Part shown: piece after piece, positions 8,496 to 18,267 of the stretch | How the letters are laid out: every line of letters starts with the position of its first letter | Numbering within the stretch: position 1 is the first letter of the stretch | NCBI RefSeq assembly: GCF_000428745.1 | Contig: NZ_KE386795.1 | Location: 623,614-687,613 of the forward strand | Origin: Veillonella magna DSM 19857 | Lineage (GTDB): Bacteria > Bacillota > Negativicutes > Veillonellales > Veillonellaceae | Reading direction: 5' to 3' | DNA length: 64,000 nt | Notes under the pieces: generated by a model | Told to the model about the DNA's origin: nothing | The model's input: the letters and a program-made list of their open reading frames with translations, nothing else | The model's database searches: none | Program-made: the position numbers and the translations under genes

Positions 8496-9701
8496 TTATA
8501 AGTACCCCATCGGATCTACCGGTTCGCCATTTTGACGAACTTCAAAGTGAACGTGCGGACCTGTCGAGTTACCGGTACTACCGGCATAGGCAATAACCGA
8601 TCCTTTCGATACCGTCTGCCCTTCACTGACTGCCAATTCGGAATTATGCCCGTAAAGAGTAGAAATACCATTACCGTGATCGATAATAACCGCATAACCG
8701 TAACCTGAAATCCAGCCGGATAATACGACTACACCGCCGTCAGCCGCATGAACCGGCGTGCCTTCATCAACACCGATATCAATACCGGAGTGTAAAATAC
8801 TGGTACCCCAAATCGGATGCGTACGCCAACCAAACGGCGATGTAATTACACCGTTAACCGGCCAACTCAGTTGCCCTGTGCCTTGCACGTAGCCACCGCC
8901 GCCACCACCGGAGCTGCCTCCTGATGATTGCTGCTGTGCAGCAGCTGCCGCTGCAGCCGCCGCTGCTCGACGTTCAGCTTCACGTTGCTGCAACATGGCC
9001 TTAATATTAGCCGATGCTGCGGCTAATTCCGCATAGGCTTCTTCTGCTGCCGCTTTATCATTCATAGCCCGCTGTAAGACAACCTGACGTTCCTGTTTTT
9101 TCTTTTCAATAACTGCTTGTTCTTCTTGTGCTTCTTTTTCAAGAGCCACTAATTTTTGTTTATTCGCTTCCAGTGCAGCCCGTTGCTGTTCAATGGTTTC
9201 TCGTTCTGCTTTAATATCGGCAATAAGCTTCAAATCTGCATCAATAATACGTTTGAGCATTTCTAAACGATTAGCAAAATCGCTGAAATCCTTGGCGCCG
9301 ATAACCACATCCAAATAACTGAGACGGCCGTTAATATAGATATCGCGAACACGCTTGGAGAAAATGCCTTCACGTTTTTTTAGACGCGCTTGCGCTTCGG
9401 CCAATTGTTTTTCATTTTTAACAATTTCCTTTTCCACGGCTAGCCGTTGCTGTTGTACGGATTTTAATTTATTAACGGCAGCATCCAATTCTACCTGAAT
9501 CTGTCGTAGCTGCTCATTAACACTGCCGATGGTTGCTTCCGCATTCGCCTTTTTATTTGCCTGTTCGCTCATCTGTTGTTCAACGCCGGACAGCTGATTG
9601 GTTAAGTCTTCATCTTCTGCGTACGTCAGCGGAAAGCCTCCGATGAAGGTGGCACAGAGCATAACCGCTACGGCCTTTGAAAGCTTTGTTTGTTTTAACA
9701 T
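8496..9701 (-). CDS. envC: Murein hydrolase activator EnvC-like protein, coiled coil plus M23 domain
   Basis: About 401 aa with an N-terminal signal sequence, long coiled coils (about residues 25-250, rich in E, Q and K), an Ala-rich then Gly/Ser linker, and a C-terminal LytM/M23 domain. The zinc ligands look intact (HSGIDIGVDEG, and GPHVHFEVRQNG). E. coli EnvC lacks some of these and only activates amidases, so this protein may itself be an endopeptidase. It is co-transcribed with ftsE and ftsX, whose complex recruits such proteins. ATG 9701 is chosen over 9707 because the GAGGAA site would abut the earlier codon. Confidence 0.9.
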   Translation of the reverse strand: MLKQTKLSKAVAVMLCATFIGGFPLTYAEDEDLTNQLSGVEQQMSEQANKKANAEATIGSVNEQLRQIQVELDAAVNKLKSVQQQRLAVEKEIVKNEKQLAEAQARLKKREGIFSKRVRDIYINGRLSYLDVVIGAKDFSDFANRLEMLKRIIDADLKLIADIKAERETIEQQRAALEANKQKLVALEKEAQEEQAVIEKKKQERQVVLQRAMNDKAAAEEAYAELAAASANIKAMLQQREAERRAAAAAAAAAAQQQSSGGSSGGGGGGYVQGTGQLSWPVNGVITSPFGWRTHPIWGTSILHSGIDIGVDEGTPVHAADGGVVVLSGWISGYGYAVIIDHGNGISTLYGHNSELAVSEGQTVSKGSVIAYAGSTGNSTGPHVHFEVRQNGEPVDPMGYL

Positions 9702-9713
9702 AGCCATTCCTCT

Positions 9714-10601
9714 TTACACCTTCATATACTGCTTTAACGAAATCGTACTGCCGATAGCACCGATAACAATGCCCAGTCCAAGAAGAATGCCCGTCAAATT
9801 ATAGAAAAACGGGAGCATTGGAATCAGCGGTAAAAAGGCTAACGACTGCTCTACTTCCACTGTTACAAAGTGGTAGAATTCCCATACACAGGCAGTAGCA
9901 ATCGCCGCTCCCACAAAACCAAGCATCATTCCTTCGATAAGGAACGGCCAACGAATAAACCAATTCGTAGCCCCTACGTATTTCATGATGGCAATTTCCT
10001 TGCGTCGTGCAAATACAGTAAGACGAATAGTGTTGGAAATAATAAAGAGCGTAGCCCCTGCAAGGAATACAATTAATGCAATCCCTCCGATGCGGATCAC
10101 CTGGGTCACTTTAAAAATCTGTTCGATTACATCTTGCCCGTAATGCGCACTTTCTACTTCCGGGAATGTGCTTACCAACTTAGCCGCATTCTTTACCTCT
10201 TCCGGATTTTTAAAGGTCAAAATATAGGAGTTAGGCAATGGATTGTTGCCGTTTAAAGCATCAACCAACTGTGCTTGATCACCGAGGCGTTCCTTAAAAC
10301 GCTTCATCGCCTCTTCCTTATTCACCCATTCCAAATTTTTTAAATCCGGCATAGCCTTTAACTTCTTCCCCACACCCATAATCTGTTGTGTTGTAAGACC
10401 ATCCTTTAAATACACACTGATTTCTACTTGATTTTCTAAATTAGAGGCCAAGTTATTTAAATTCATAACCCCGCAAGTAAATACACCCAAGATAAACAAG
10501 GACAGTGCCACCGTCGAAATAGACGCCAAGGTCATTAGCCCATTGCGACGCATCGACTTTAGGGCTTCTTTAATATAATAGCCAAAAGTTCTAAGCTTCA
10601 T
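9714..10601 (-). CDS. ftsX: Cell division protein FtsX
   Basis: A 295-aa permease-like subunit of the FtsEX complex. It has a membrane helix near residues 20-45, an extracytoplasmic domain (about 46-165), and three C-terminal helices (IGGIALIVFLAGATLFIIS and after). The start at ATG 10601 (MKLRTFGYYIKEAL) fits the family and has GAGGTG upstream; it overlaps the ftsE end by 11 bases, as in most genomes. FtsEX uses ATP to control peptidoglycan hydrolysis at the septum through its EnvC-type partner, encoded next. Confidence 0.95.
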   Translation of the reverse strand: MKLRTFGYYIKEALKSMRRNGLMTLASISTVALSLFILGVFTCGVMNLNNLASNLENQVEISVYLKDGLTTQQIMGVGKKLKAMPDLKNLEWVNKEEAMKRFKERLGDQAQLVDALNGNNPLPNSYILTFKNPEEVKNAAKLVSTFPEVESAHYGQDVIEQIFKVTQVIRIGGIALIVFLAGATLFIISNTIRLTVFARRKEIAIMKYVGATNWFIRWPFLIEGMMLGFVGAAIATACVWEFYHFVTVEVEQSLAFLPLIPMLPFFYNLTGILLGLGIVIGAIGSTISLKQYMKV

Positions 10602-11277
10602 TGAATTCGGCACCTCGCAATCGATCACTTACTACGCGGCCTGCATCCAATGCAATTACACGCTTATCTAAATACTGAACCATCTGCATATCATGCGTTA
10701 CCATCACAATGGTAGTACCTGAATTATTGATGGCCTTAAACAATTCCATAATATCCCGACTTGTATTGGGATCAAGATTTCCTGTCGGTTCATCAGCGAT
10801 GAGAACCAACGGCTTATTTACAATTGCTCTGGCAATAGCCACACGCTGTTGTTCCCCACCGCTCAGGTCTTCCGGCAAATCATTGGCCTTATGTGCCAAG
10901 CCTACCAATTCCAACACTTCTTCTACACGGCGACGAATAACACTGCGCTTCTCTTCGATAACTTCCAACGCAAAGGCAATATTTTCAAATACCGTCTTAT
11001 TAGGCAACAAACGGAAATCCTGGAACACTACGCCGATGCGTCGACGCAGATGAGGAATCTTGCTCTTCTTCAACCGCGTTACATCGATATCATTGACAAT
11101 AACCGTGCCCGAATCCGGCACCACTTCGTGGGACAACAGCTTAATGAATGTTGATTTGCCCGCACCGCTGGCTCCGCAGATAAGGACAAACTCGCCCTTA
11201 TCCACATGAACTGTAACATCTTCTAAGGCAACCGAACCATTGTCATATACCTTATTGACGTGATTAAATTCAATCAT
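10591..11277 (-). CDS. ftsE: Cell division ATP-binding protein FtsE
   Basis: A 228-aa ABC ATPase. Walker A is GASGAGKST (about residues 36-44), the Q-loop is VFQDFRLLP, the signature is LSGGEQQR, and Walker B is VLIADEPTGNLD. The ATG has AAGGAAG upstream. Gene order ftsE-ftsX-envC-ctpA on the minus strand makes a compact envelope module. Confidence 0.96.
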   Translation of the reverse strand: MIEFNHVNKVYDNGSVALEDVTVHVDKGEFVLICGASGAGKSTFIKLLSHEVVPDSGTVIVNDIDVTRLKKSKIPHLRRRIGVVFQDFRLLPNKTVFENIAFALEVIEEKRSVIRRRVEEVLELVGLAHKANDLPEDLSGGEQQRVAIARAIVNKPLVLIADEPTGNLDPNTSRDIMELFKAINNSGTTIVMVTHDMQMVQYLDKRVIALDAGRVVSDRLRGAEFNEA

Positions 11278-11294
11278 TCTCTAAACTTCCTTTA

Positions 11295-12227
11295 CTATTT
11301 GCGTTTCATGACCTTTTCGGCAGCTGCCACAATATTGTCAGCACTTAGGCCATATTTAGCCATCAACTCTTTCGGCGTACCGGATTCACCAAAGGTATCG
11401 GCCACTCCGATACGTTCCATCGGTACCGGCACCGTGCTTACCAGCACTTCTGCTACAGCGGCACCTAGTCCACCGATGATATTATGTTCTTCAGCAGTAA
11501 CAATCGCGCCAATTTCCTTGGCAGCCGCTACAATAGCTTCTTCGTCAATCGGTTTAATAGATGCCATATTGATGACGCGTGCTTCAATTCCTTTAGCATG
11601 TAACGCATCAGCTGCTTCCATGGCCGGACCAACTAAGGCTCCGCAAGCAATGATGGCTACATCCTTACCATCGCGCAATACCTGCGCTTTACCCGGAGTG
11701 AACATGTAACCTTCCGGCGTTACATCAGCTACGCCGGCACGACCGAGTCGTACATATACGGGGCCTTCATAATCGGCAGCCCAATGAATAACAGCTTTTG
11801 TTTCTGCTGCATCGGCCGGTACGATTACTTTCATATTAGCCACGGCACGCATGCAAGCAATATCCTCCAAGCTCTGATGGGTAGCACCATCTTCACCTAC
11901 GGTAATCCCTGCATGGGTAGCACAGATTTTTACATTTAACTTAGGATAGCAAACAGCGTTGCGCACCTGTTCAAAGGCACGACCTACCGCAAACATTGCA
12001 AAAGAAGATACGAACGGTACTTTACCGGCAGCAGCCAAACCGGCTCCCACGCTAATAAGATTCTGTTCCGCAATCCCTACATTAAAGAAGCGATCCGGAT
12101 AGGCCTTTTTAAAACCATCCGTCTTTGTAGATTTAGATAAATCCGCATCTAATACAACAATATTATTATTTTTAGCACCGATTTCTACCAATGCTTCGCC
12201 ATATGCTTCACGTGTTGCTTTGCCCAT
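11295..12227 (-). CDS. Transketolase C-terminal subunit (pyrimidine-binding and C domains)
   Basis: A 310-aa protein matching the second half of transketolase. It contains NVGIAEQNLISVGAGLAAAGK, the Glu-containing motif that activates thiamine diphosphate, and the C-terminal IGVADTFGESGTPKELMAKYGL region. Together with the gene just upstream it forms a split transketolase that interconverts pentose phosphates. ATG 12227 follows GGAGGTG, which overlaps the upstream stop. Confidence 0.95.
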   Translation of the reverse strand: MGKATREAYGEALVEIGAKNNNIVVLDADLSKSTKTDGFKKAYPDRFFNVGIAEQNLISVGAGLAAAGKVPFVSSFAMFAVGRAFEQVRNAVCYPKLNVKICATHAGITVGEDGATHQSLEDIACMRAVANMKVIVPADAAETKAVIHWAADYEGPVYVRLGRAGVADVTPEGYMFTPGKAQVLRDGKDVAIIACGALVGPAMEAADALHAKGIEARVINMASIKPIDEEAIVAAAKEIGAIVTAEEHNIIGGLGAAVAEVLVSTVPVPMERIGVADTFGESGTPKELMAKYGLSADNIVAAAEKVMKRK

Positions 12228-12229
12228 GC

Positions 12230-13063
12230 TTACACCTCCAAAACTTCCGCTACAAATGTATCGCACTGTTCCTGAGACGGTGCTTTACCATGCCAACCGG
12301 CCTGGCCTTCCATTTCAGCTACGCCCTTACCTTTTACAGTATGCATAACAATCACTGTCGGTTTATCTGTCACTTGACGAGCTTCTTCGATAGCATTATG
12401 TAAGGCGTCCAAATCATGGCCGTCCACTTCAATTACATTCCAATTAAAGGCGGCAAATTTTTCACCGATCGGCAACGGAGACATAACTTCTCGAATATCG
12501 CCATCGATTTGCAAACCGTTAAAGTCAACGAAAGCTGTCAAATTACTCAACTTATAGAATCCTGCAAGCATAGCTGCTTCCCATACCTGCCCTTCTTCGA
12601 GTTCACCATCTCCCAAGATGGAAAACACGTGGTACGGTGCCTTATCAATGCGTCCGGCTAAAGCCATGCCGCAAGCAGCACTGATACCTTGCCCCAAGGA
12701 ACCAGTAGACATATCAACACCCGGTGTATGTTTCATATCCGGATGACCTTGAAGCATTGCATTAATCTTGCGTAGCTTCATTAACTCTTCTTTCGGAAAA
12801 TACCCTTTTTCTGCCAAGGTAGCATATAGGGCCGGTGCTGCATGGCCCTTCGACAATACGAAGCGGTCTCTTTTGGGATCCTTCGGATTTGCCGGGTCAA
12901 CATTCATTTCTACATAGTATAACAGCGCCATTACATCCGCGATGGATAGCGATCCACCGGGATGTCCCGATTTAGCCTCTGTTACCGATTTCAAAATGCT
13001 TACGCGAATTGCCTTCGCTTTTTCCTGAACCAATTGTTTTTGTTCAGCACTTAACTTTGTCAT
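12230..13063 (-). CDS. Transketolase N-terminal subunit (thiamine diphosphate-binding)
   Basis: A 277-aa protein equal to the first half of transketolase. SGHPGGSLSIADVMALLY and the cofactor motif GDGELEEGQVWEAAMLAGFYKLSNLTAFVDFN (in part) are present; HGKAPSQEQ sits at the end. Its stop is two bases before the ATG of the second subunit. Split transketolases are common in archaea and in anaerobic Firmicutes. Confidence 0.95.
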   Translation of the reverse strand: MTKLSAEQKQLVQEKAKAIRVSILKSVTEAKSGHPGGSLSIADVMALLYYVEMNVDPANPKDPKRDRFVLSKGHAAPALYATLAEKGYFPKEELMKLRKINAMLQGHPDMKHTPGVDMSTGSLGQGISAACGMALAGRIDKAPYHVFSILGDGELEEGQVWEAAMLAGFYKLSNLTAFVDFNGLQIDGDIREVMSPLPIGEKFAAFNWNVIEVDGHDLDALHNAIEEARQVTDKPTVIVMHTVKGKGVAEMEGQAGWHGKAPSQEQCDTFVAEVLEV

Positions 13064-13146
13064 AAAGACCCTCCAATCATCGGTTTAAAACCATTGCTAC
13101 GTATTGCAAACTCAGACGTAATCGTCATAAGTGAATGACTCTATTG

Positions 13147-14244
13147 TTACTCTACTTTCTTCGACAGAAGAGATAATGCGATGTGAGCATTCTTAAGCGA
13201 CTCTTCCCGTAAACTGATAATGCGTTGACGCACCTCGTTTTGCAAGGCTCGATCCGTCAAGACCTTCGTCGCTTCCGTCGTCAGTGCATCTGCGGAAATA
13301 TCATCCAGTGTACCAATAGGAACTTCTCCAATCATATGTAAAAAATTGGCTATCTTTGGATCGTAGGATATACCGATTACCGGTTTTTCCATAAGCGATG
13401 CAAAGACCAATGCATGTAATCGGACACCAATAAGCATATCCATTGAACCGGCTAATGCCAAAAGCTCCGTAGTCGTGTATACGCGATTCAGAACAACCGG
13501 TTTATACTTCATCATACAGCTGATAGCCTCCGCCTCTGCCGTATCCGCCGGATGCTGCATAGGAATAAAGACAACATCTACGTCCAATGTTTCTTGTAAG
13601 GTATCCAGTGCTGTAGCCAATTCTTTACGATATGACGTCGATTGCTTCCACTGTCGTACAGAAACACCGATGCGCTTTTTTACACCGGATAACTGATACG
13701 GCGCCAGTAGTCTTTTACCGATAGTAGTGTCCACCGGATGCATAGCCAGCACCGCATCTGCCGTTACCTGAATAGGTACCTTGGTAACCCCCATTGCTTC
13801 TAATTCATGCCGCGACTTTTCATCACGTACAGTAATCATAGTTACCTTATTTAAAACACGGCCCACAGTTTTTCGCGCCCGCTCACTGCGTAAAGGCCCG
13901 ATTCCCTGTGCATACAACATAATGCGTTTGCCAAACCACTGTGCCAAAGTAATAATACTGAGATAATAATATAAACTTCGTTTACTTGTTACATCCTGTA
14001 AAAGACTGCCGCCACCGCTGATTAACAAATCACAGCGAGCAATAGCCGACAAAATGCCAAGACCGTCAAAGCGACCAACAGCTTTAATGCCGTGTCGCTC
14101 CGCCGTCACCTTAGGATTGCCGGATATTACCGTAATATCCGCATTGGGCACAACTTCTAGGATAGCTTCCAAAATAGCGGCCAACATAGCCTCGTCACCG
14201 GCATTACCGAAACCGTAATAACCGGAGATTACAATCCTATTCAT
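13147..14244 (-). CDS. csaB: Polysaccharide pyruvyl transferase CsaB
   Basis: A 365-aa protein starting IVISGYYGFGNAGDEAMLAAIL, the CsaB signature, with a second half carrying IGVSVRQWK and MLIGVRLHALVFASLMEKPVIGISYDPKI. CsaB adds ketal pyruvate to a cell-wall polymer; in Bacillus this is the ligand for SLH domains. In Negativicutes SLH-domain proteins tether the outer membrane to the wall, so a role in envelope attachment is a reasonable inference, not shown here. It is followed three bases after the DUF5693 gene. Confidence 0.88.
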   Translation of the reverse strand: MNRIVISGYYGFGNAGDEAMLAAILEAILEVVPNADITVISGNPKVTAERHGIKAVGRFDGLGILSAIARCDLLISGGGSLLQDVTSKRSLYYYLSIITLAQWFGKRIMLYAQGIGPLRSERARKTVGRVLNKVTMITVRDEKSRHELEAMGVTKVPIQVTADAVLAMHPVDTTIGKRLLAPYQLSGVKKRIGVSVRQWKQSTSYRKELATALDTLQETLDVDVVFIPMQHPADTAEAEAISCMMKYKPVVLNRVYTTTELLALAGSMDMLIGVRLHALVFASLMEKPVIGISYDPKIANFLHMIGEVPIGTLDDISADALTTEATKVLTDRALQNEVRQRIISLREESLKNAHIALSLLSKKVE

Positions 14245-14247
14245 TGC

Positions 14248-16275
14248 TCACCCCCTACGCTGATACCATGCCGTCGTATACATTAAGAACCGAATAATAA
14301 GAACGGCAATCACGCCTATAACAAGCCCCATCCACAGTCCATCTAAGCCGCGGGCAATCGACATGAGCACCGGTGTCCTAATATGGCAGAAGGTTTCTAC
14401 CATAGATCCGATACCAATAACACCGGCAATGGTAAGCAAGAAATGAATTACCATCGGCCACCGCCGAAGTACAGCGTAACCGGCGAGTAACAACGCCGGA
14501 TGTCCGATAAGGAATTCCTTCTCACGAGGACGTGCATATAATGTATTTTCCAGGAACCGTCTGAGGGCAAGTTCAAAACTCGGTACCGGTACGCCAGCCG
14601 TATGACCACTGCGACCTACAAACACCCAGGCTGCACCGCCTAATACGGCCAAGACAGCTACCATATAGAGCTTCACATCTGTCGTCATAAATTCCCGAAT
14701 AAACTGTTTTGTTTCTGACCAATTATGTAGCGTACGCCCCTTCCACAGTGGAAAGCGTTGTAAGTAAGCAATTGCTGTTAAAATAACCGGCGCTACAAAC
14801 ACTAATTTCACACCGCGGAACAGAGCAAATTCCATAAAGAATTTCGTATTCCCTAAAATAGCTGCAATGTAAATACCGCCGATAGCAGCCAAAATCGCTG
14901 CACCAATAACATACACTGCGGCTTCCGCCATAGCTCTGGTAGCCCCTACCTTGGGCCCTTGGCTTCGTATCTGCCAACAATTCATCAATAATATAATTGC
15001 GACAACCGGTGCACAAATTGCTGCTGACAATGCCCACACCTGCGTAATCAAGGTCGCGCCTGTTACCACGTAAGCAACAATCGTCAATAACATTAAGGTA
15101 AAAGCTGCTACTAACTGGCGATGCTGTTTCATAGGGATAAAGAGATTCACCATGAATACGAAGAGAGCCGCTGAACCGCACATCGTAAGGGCCAAAGCAA
15201 TCGGACTCGGCGTATACGGCGGATATACGGAGGCACGACCAAAGGTAAAGCCGCGGTCCTCTAATTTATCCTTCACATCCTTCATATAACCGATACTTGT
15301 CTGCAGTGCTGTTTCATTGTTCTTACCTTCTTCGTAAATCGGATACAGATTAAAGCGGATATTACGTTCAATATCACTAATGTAGAACCACTGCGCTACT
15401 TCGGTAGGACTCAGTTTTTTCATTTCCTCTTTCGTAACTGTATACAAGCGTCCTACACTGTATTCCGACTTAGCGGCTAACTCATCAAATCCGGCTTGCG
15501 GATCATACTGCAATTGATTAACCGCTTCGATTCCCATAACCGGAATGTGGTTTTCCTTCAACAATTCTTCAGTTAAGTCCAAATTCTTCGGATATCCCAA
15601 CGCTTCTTTGCCTACGAAGACCATTCCCGTCACATTCGGAATCCCTTTGATGCGGTTAAACACATGCTCTACATCGGCTTTAGTTTCATTTTTATAATTG
15701 GTAGGTCGTACAATAACATTAAAACCTGCATTACTTACAGCTTGTGCTTGTAAGCGGGAAATACCCAGCTTCATTTCCATCAACGCCTGATGAGGCTGCG
15801 TTAAAGCTAACACCTCACCGCGGTCACTGTACAATACCCGTACTTTATCCTGCCCTACACGGCGAATCAAGTCCTCCTTGATTTCACGATAGTAGCCTTC
15901 TTTGCCCGGCAAGCTTCCCACATAAGTAGTACCGGCCTGCGGTTCAATGCCATACAAGGTTAGACGCCGTGCTTCTTCACCGCTATATACGGCAATCTCA
16001 CCGGCATCATGGGCCTTTTCCAACGTGCGATCGTAGATGGCCATAGCCGTTACACCCGCATCACGCAGGGCAGCAAAGGCGTCTTCGGTGCTTCGTTTCT
16101 CAAACGAGGAGGCTCTTAGCACGCCATCATACTCCACAATATTTTCAATTTGATGTTGTGCTTGTTCGATTTGATAGCGCTGATGCACCAGAAACAGGCC
16201 TGCCAACAGCCCGATTATAATACATATAACCAGCACCGGTGAATAGTATTTCTTTTGTTGCATTGCTCTGTTCAC
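14248..16275 (-). CDS. Polytopic membrane protein, DUF5693 family
   Basis: 675 aa. One helix near residues 14-31 is followed by an extracytoplasmic region of about 320 residues and then eight or nine hydrophobic segments to the end. No catalytic motif is recognised. The family is regularly found next to csaB in Negativicutes and related Firmicutes, which suggests a role in making or exporting the pyruvylated wall polymer. The start is a GTG at 16275 with AAAGG seven bases upstream; ATG 16263 is the alternative and has a weaker site. Confidence 0.75.
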   Translation of the reverse strand: MNRAMQQKKYYSPVLVICIIIGLLAGLFLVHQRYQIEQAQHQIENIVEYDGVLRASSFEKRSTEDAFAALRDAGVTAMAIYDRTLEKAHDAGEIAVYSGEEARRLTLYGIEPQAGTTYVGSLPGKEGYYREIKEDLIRRVGQDKVRVLYSDRGEVLALTQPHQALMEMKLGISRLQAQAVSNAGFNVIVRPTNYKNETKADVEHVFNRIKGIPNVTGMVFVGKEALGYPKNLDLTEELLKENHIPVMGIEAVNQLQYDPQAGFDELAAKSEYSVGRLYTVTKEEMKKLSPTEVAQWFYISDIERNIRFNLYPIYEEGKNNETALQTSIGYMKDVKDKLEDRGFTFGRASVYPPYTPSPIALALTMCGSAALFVFMVNLFIPMKQHRQLVAAFTLMLLTIVAYVVTGATLITQVWALSAAICAPVVAIILLMNCWQIRSQGPKVGATRAMAEAAVYVIGAAILAAIGGIYIAAILGNTKFFMEFALFRGVKLVFVAPVILTAIAYLQRFPLWKGRTLHNWSETKQFIREFMTTDVKLYMVAVLAVLGGAAWVFVGRSGHTAGVPVPSFELALRRFLENTLYARPREKEFLIGHPALLLAGYAVLRRWPMVIHFLLTIAGVIGIGSMVETFCHIRTPVLMSIARGLDGLWMGLVIGVIAVLIIRFLMYTTAWYQRRG

Positions 16276-16288
16276 TGCTCTGCCTTTC

Positions 16289-16981
16289 TTACTTTGCTTT
16301 TGGTTTTACAAAAATATGAATTTCTCCGTTAGAGGTGTCGATGCGTTCTGCATCCACCGGAATCGGGAATTTCTCAAAATCATAAATAACAATTCGTTTC
16401 AAAATAGCAGTATTCAAACCACCGACGCCAATACCGTTAATGGCAAAACGCTGTGGTGAAAATACCAAGGAGTTACCATCAAGTTCGAGAGTTCCTTTGA
16501 TTTCCGCATCACCAGAAATAATACCGCCGATATCAATGCTGCCGTTGACCGTAATTCCGCCGGCTGTCACTTCCACATTAGAAATTGTCAGTCCGTGTAC
16601 GGAATTTTCCATAAACCGCTGCAAATCATCCTGCGTTACGGTTCCTTCAATCTCACCGCGCCCCATATCGGTAATCACCACTTGACGATTCAACAGGAGC
16701 TGCAGCACATCCAGTTTCATATTGGAAATATCGAAATGAACATCTGCAAAATTCAGTCGTCCCAAAGATACATTTTCCACATCGCCGCGGAATACGGCCA
16801 CATCACCTAAGGCTAACTTAATAGCCGGCGACGATTCAGCTCTGACGGATACTGTATCCGCCTCCAAGCGCTCGCTAATTTGCTTTTCCAATTGCGTACT
16901 CACAAAGGAAGGCAGGAACATCTGCGCAGCGCCCAACACAATACCGACGAGAATCACCAGAAATAAAATAAATTTTTTCAT
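16289..16981 (-). CDS. DUF2993 (LmeA-like) exported protein
   Basis: A 230-aa protein with a signal-anchor (KKFILFLVILVGIVLGAAQMF) and the DUF2993 pattern LEKQISERLEADTVSVRAESSPAIKLALGDV at residues 32-62 (in part). DUF2993 proteins belong to lipid-binding-type folds, and LmeA of actinobacteria acts on lipid-linked mannans. Function here is not known. It lies 13 bases before the DUF5693 gene in the csaB cluster. Confidence 0.75.
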   Translation of the reverse strand: MKKFILFLVILVGIVLGAAQMFLPSFVSTQLEKQISERLEADTVSVRAESSPAIKLALGDVAVFRGDVENVSLGRLNFADVHFDISNMKLDVLQLLLNRQVVITDMGRGEIEGTVTQDDLQRFMENSVHGLTISNVEVTAGGITVNGSIDIGGIISGDAEIKGTLELDGNSLVFSPQRFAINGIGVGGLNTAILKRIVIYDFEKFPIPVDAERIDTSNGEIHIFVKPKAK

Positions 16982-17051
16982 CTACCGCTCCATACTTCAT
17001 GTAACGAACTTTTTATAGCCACCTTAGCAGCATACTGTAAATGGCGGGCCG

Positions 17052-18159
17052 TTAATAGGAAAGATTAGCTTCTTTTTTCAAAAATCCTTCAATAAATTCA
17101 TCCAGGTTACCATCCATCACAGCTTGCACATTACCGGTTTCAACACCGGTGCGATGATCCTTTACCATGTTGTACGGATGGAATACATAGGAACGAATCT
17201 GGCTGCCCCACTCGATAGCTTGGTAGGTACCACCGATTTTTTCCTTTAATTCCGCCTGTTTTTCCAATTCTAATTCAAATAATTTAGCACGCAATAAACG
17301 TAACGCCTGTTCACGGTTTTGAATCTGTGAACGTTCACTTTGACATTGTACGACAATCCCGGTCGGGCGGTGTGTCATACGCACGGCGGAGTCTGTCTTG
17401 TTAATATGCTGACCGCCGGCACCGCTGGCTCGATATGTATCTACCTGAACGTCCTTCATATCTAAATGTATTTCCACAGTATCGTCGATTTCCGGCATAA
17501 CGTCTACAGCCGCAAAAGATGTATGACGACGGGCTGCCGCATCAAACGGTGAAATACGTACCAATCGATGAACTCCTTTTTCAGAACGTAAGTACCCAAA
17601 TGCGTTTTCTCCTTTAATAAGGAACGTGGCACTCTTAATACCGGCTTCATCACCGGGCTGCTCGTCCATCATAGTAATGCCAAAGCCATGTTTTTCTGCC
17701 CATCGCAAATACATACGGATAAGCATGGATGCCCAGTCCTGTGCCTCCGTTCCGCCCGCACCGGCATGGAATGTAAGAATAGCATTATTCTTATCATACT
17801 CACCACTGAGGAGCAAGAGTACTTCACGTTTTTCCACCTCTTGATGAATGCCTTCTACAAAATCGGCAATCTCTTTTTCCATGGACACATCTTCCTCTTC
17901 GATGGCCATTTCCAGCATCAAGCGAGCATCCTCAATATCGTTAACCAACGATTTATAGCCTTCCACAGCATCTTTTAGCTGTGTCGCTTCCTGTGAGATT
18001 TCTCGCGCTTCTTCTGGATTATCCCAGAAGGTAGGATCACTCATCTTAACATCTAATGTAAATATACGGTCTTCCTTTTGAGCGATGTTAAAGTGAATCC
18101 CTCATTCCATAAATTCGCTCTTCCAGATTTTCGATGGGACCTTTCAAATCCTCTAGCAA
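17052..18159 (-). CDS. prfB: Peptide chain release factor 2, expressed by programmed +1 frameshift
   Basis: The full product is about 368 aa. Codons 1-23 (MLEDLKGPIEN... ending RDSL) run from a TTG at 18159 to an in-frame TAA at 18088-18090. A +1 slip at CTT continues as NIAQKEDRIF and into the 330-aa main frame starting at MSDPTFWDN. RF2 marks are ISPFDAAARRHTSF, which holds the SPF stop-codon-reading tripeptide, and the catalytic GAGGQHINKTDSAVR. An AGAGGTG site precedes the TTG; an in-frame GTG at 18168 is the alternative start. RF2 ends translation at UGA and UAA. Confidence 0.95.
18087..18103 (-). promoter_or_regulatory. prfB programmed +1 frameshift site with UAA stop
   Basis: Read on the minus strand, the order is GAGGGAT, TCA, then CTT TAA C. 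The Shine-Dalgarno-like AGGGAT sits three bases before the slippery CTT, the same geometry as the well-known AGGGGG-TAT-CTT-TGA-C of E. coli. The stop is TAA (18088-18090) rather than the usual RF2-specific TGA, so RF1 can also read it. Confidence 0.9.
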
Positions 18160-18226
18160 ATTTTTCACCTCTTTCCTTGGCAAACACCTTACGGTATCTA
18201 CCGGTAAAACAACGATTATAAAAACA

Positions 18227-18264
18227 GAAAATGGCCGTCGCGACGATTGCAACGAGCCATTTTC
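18227..18264 (-). terminator. Intrinsic terminator of secA
   Basis: The arms GAAAATGGC (18227-18235) and GCCATTTTC (18256-18264) pair. Read on the minus strand the stem is followed by CTGTTTTTATAA. It begins four bases after the secA stop. Confidence 0.8.
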
Positions 18265-18267
18265 AGT

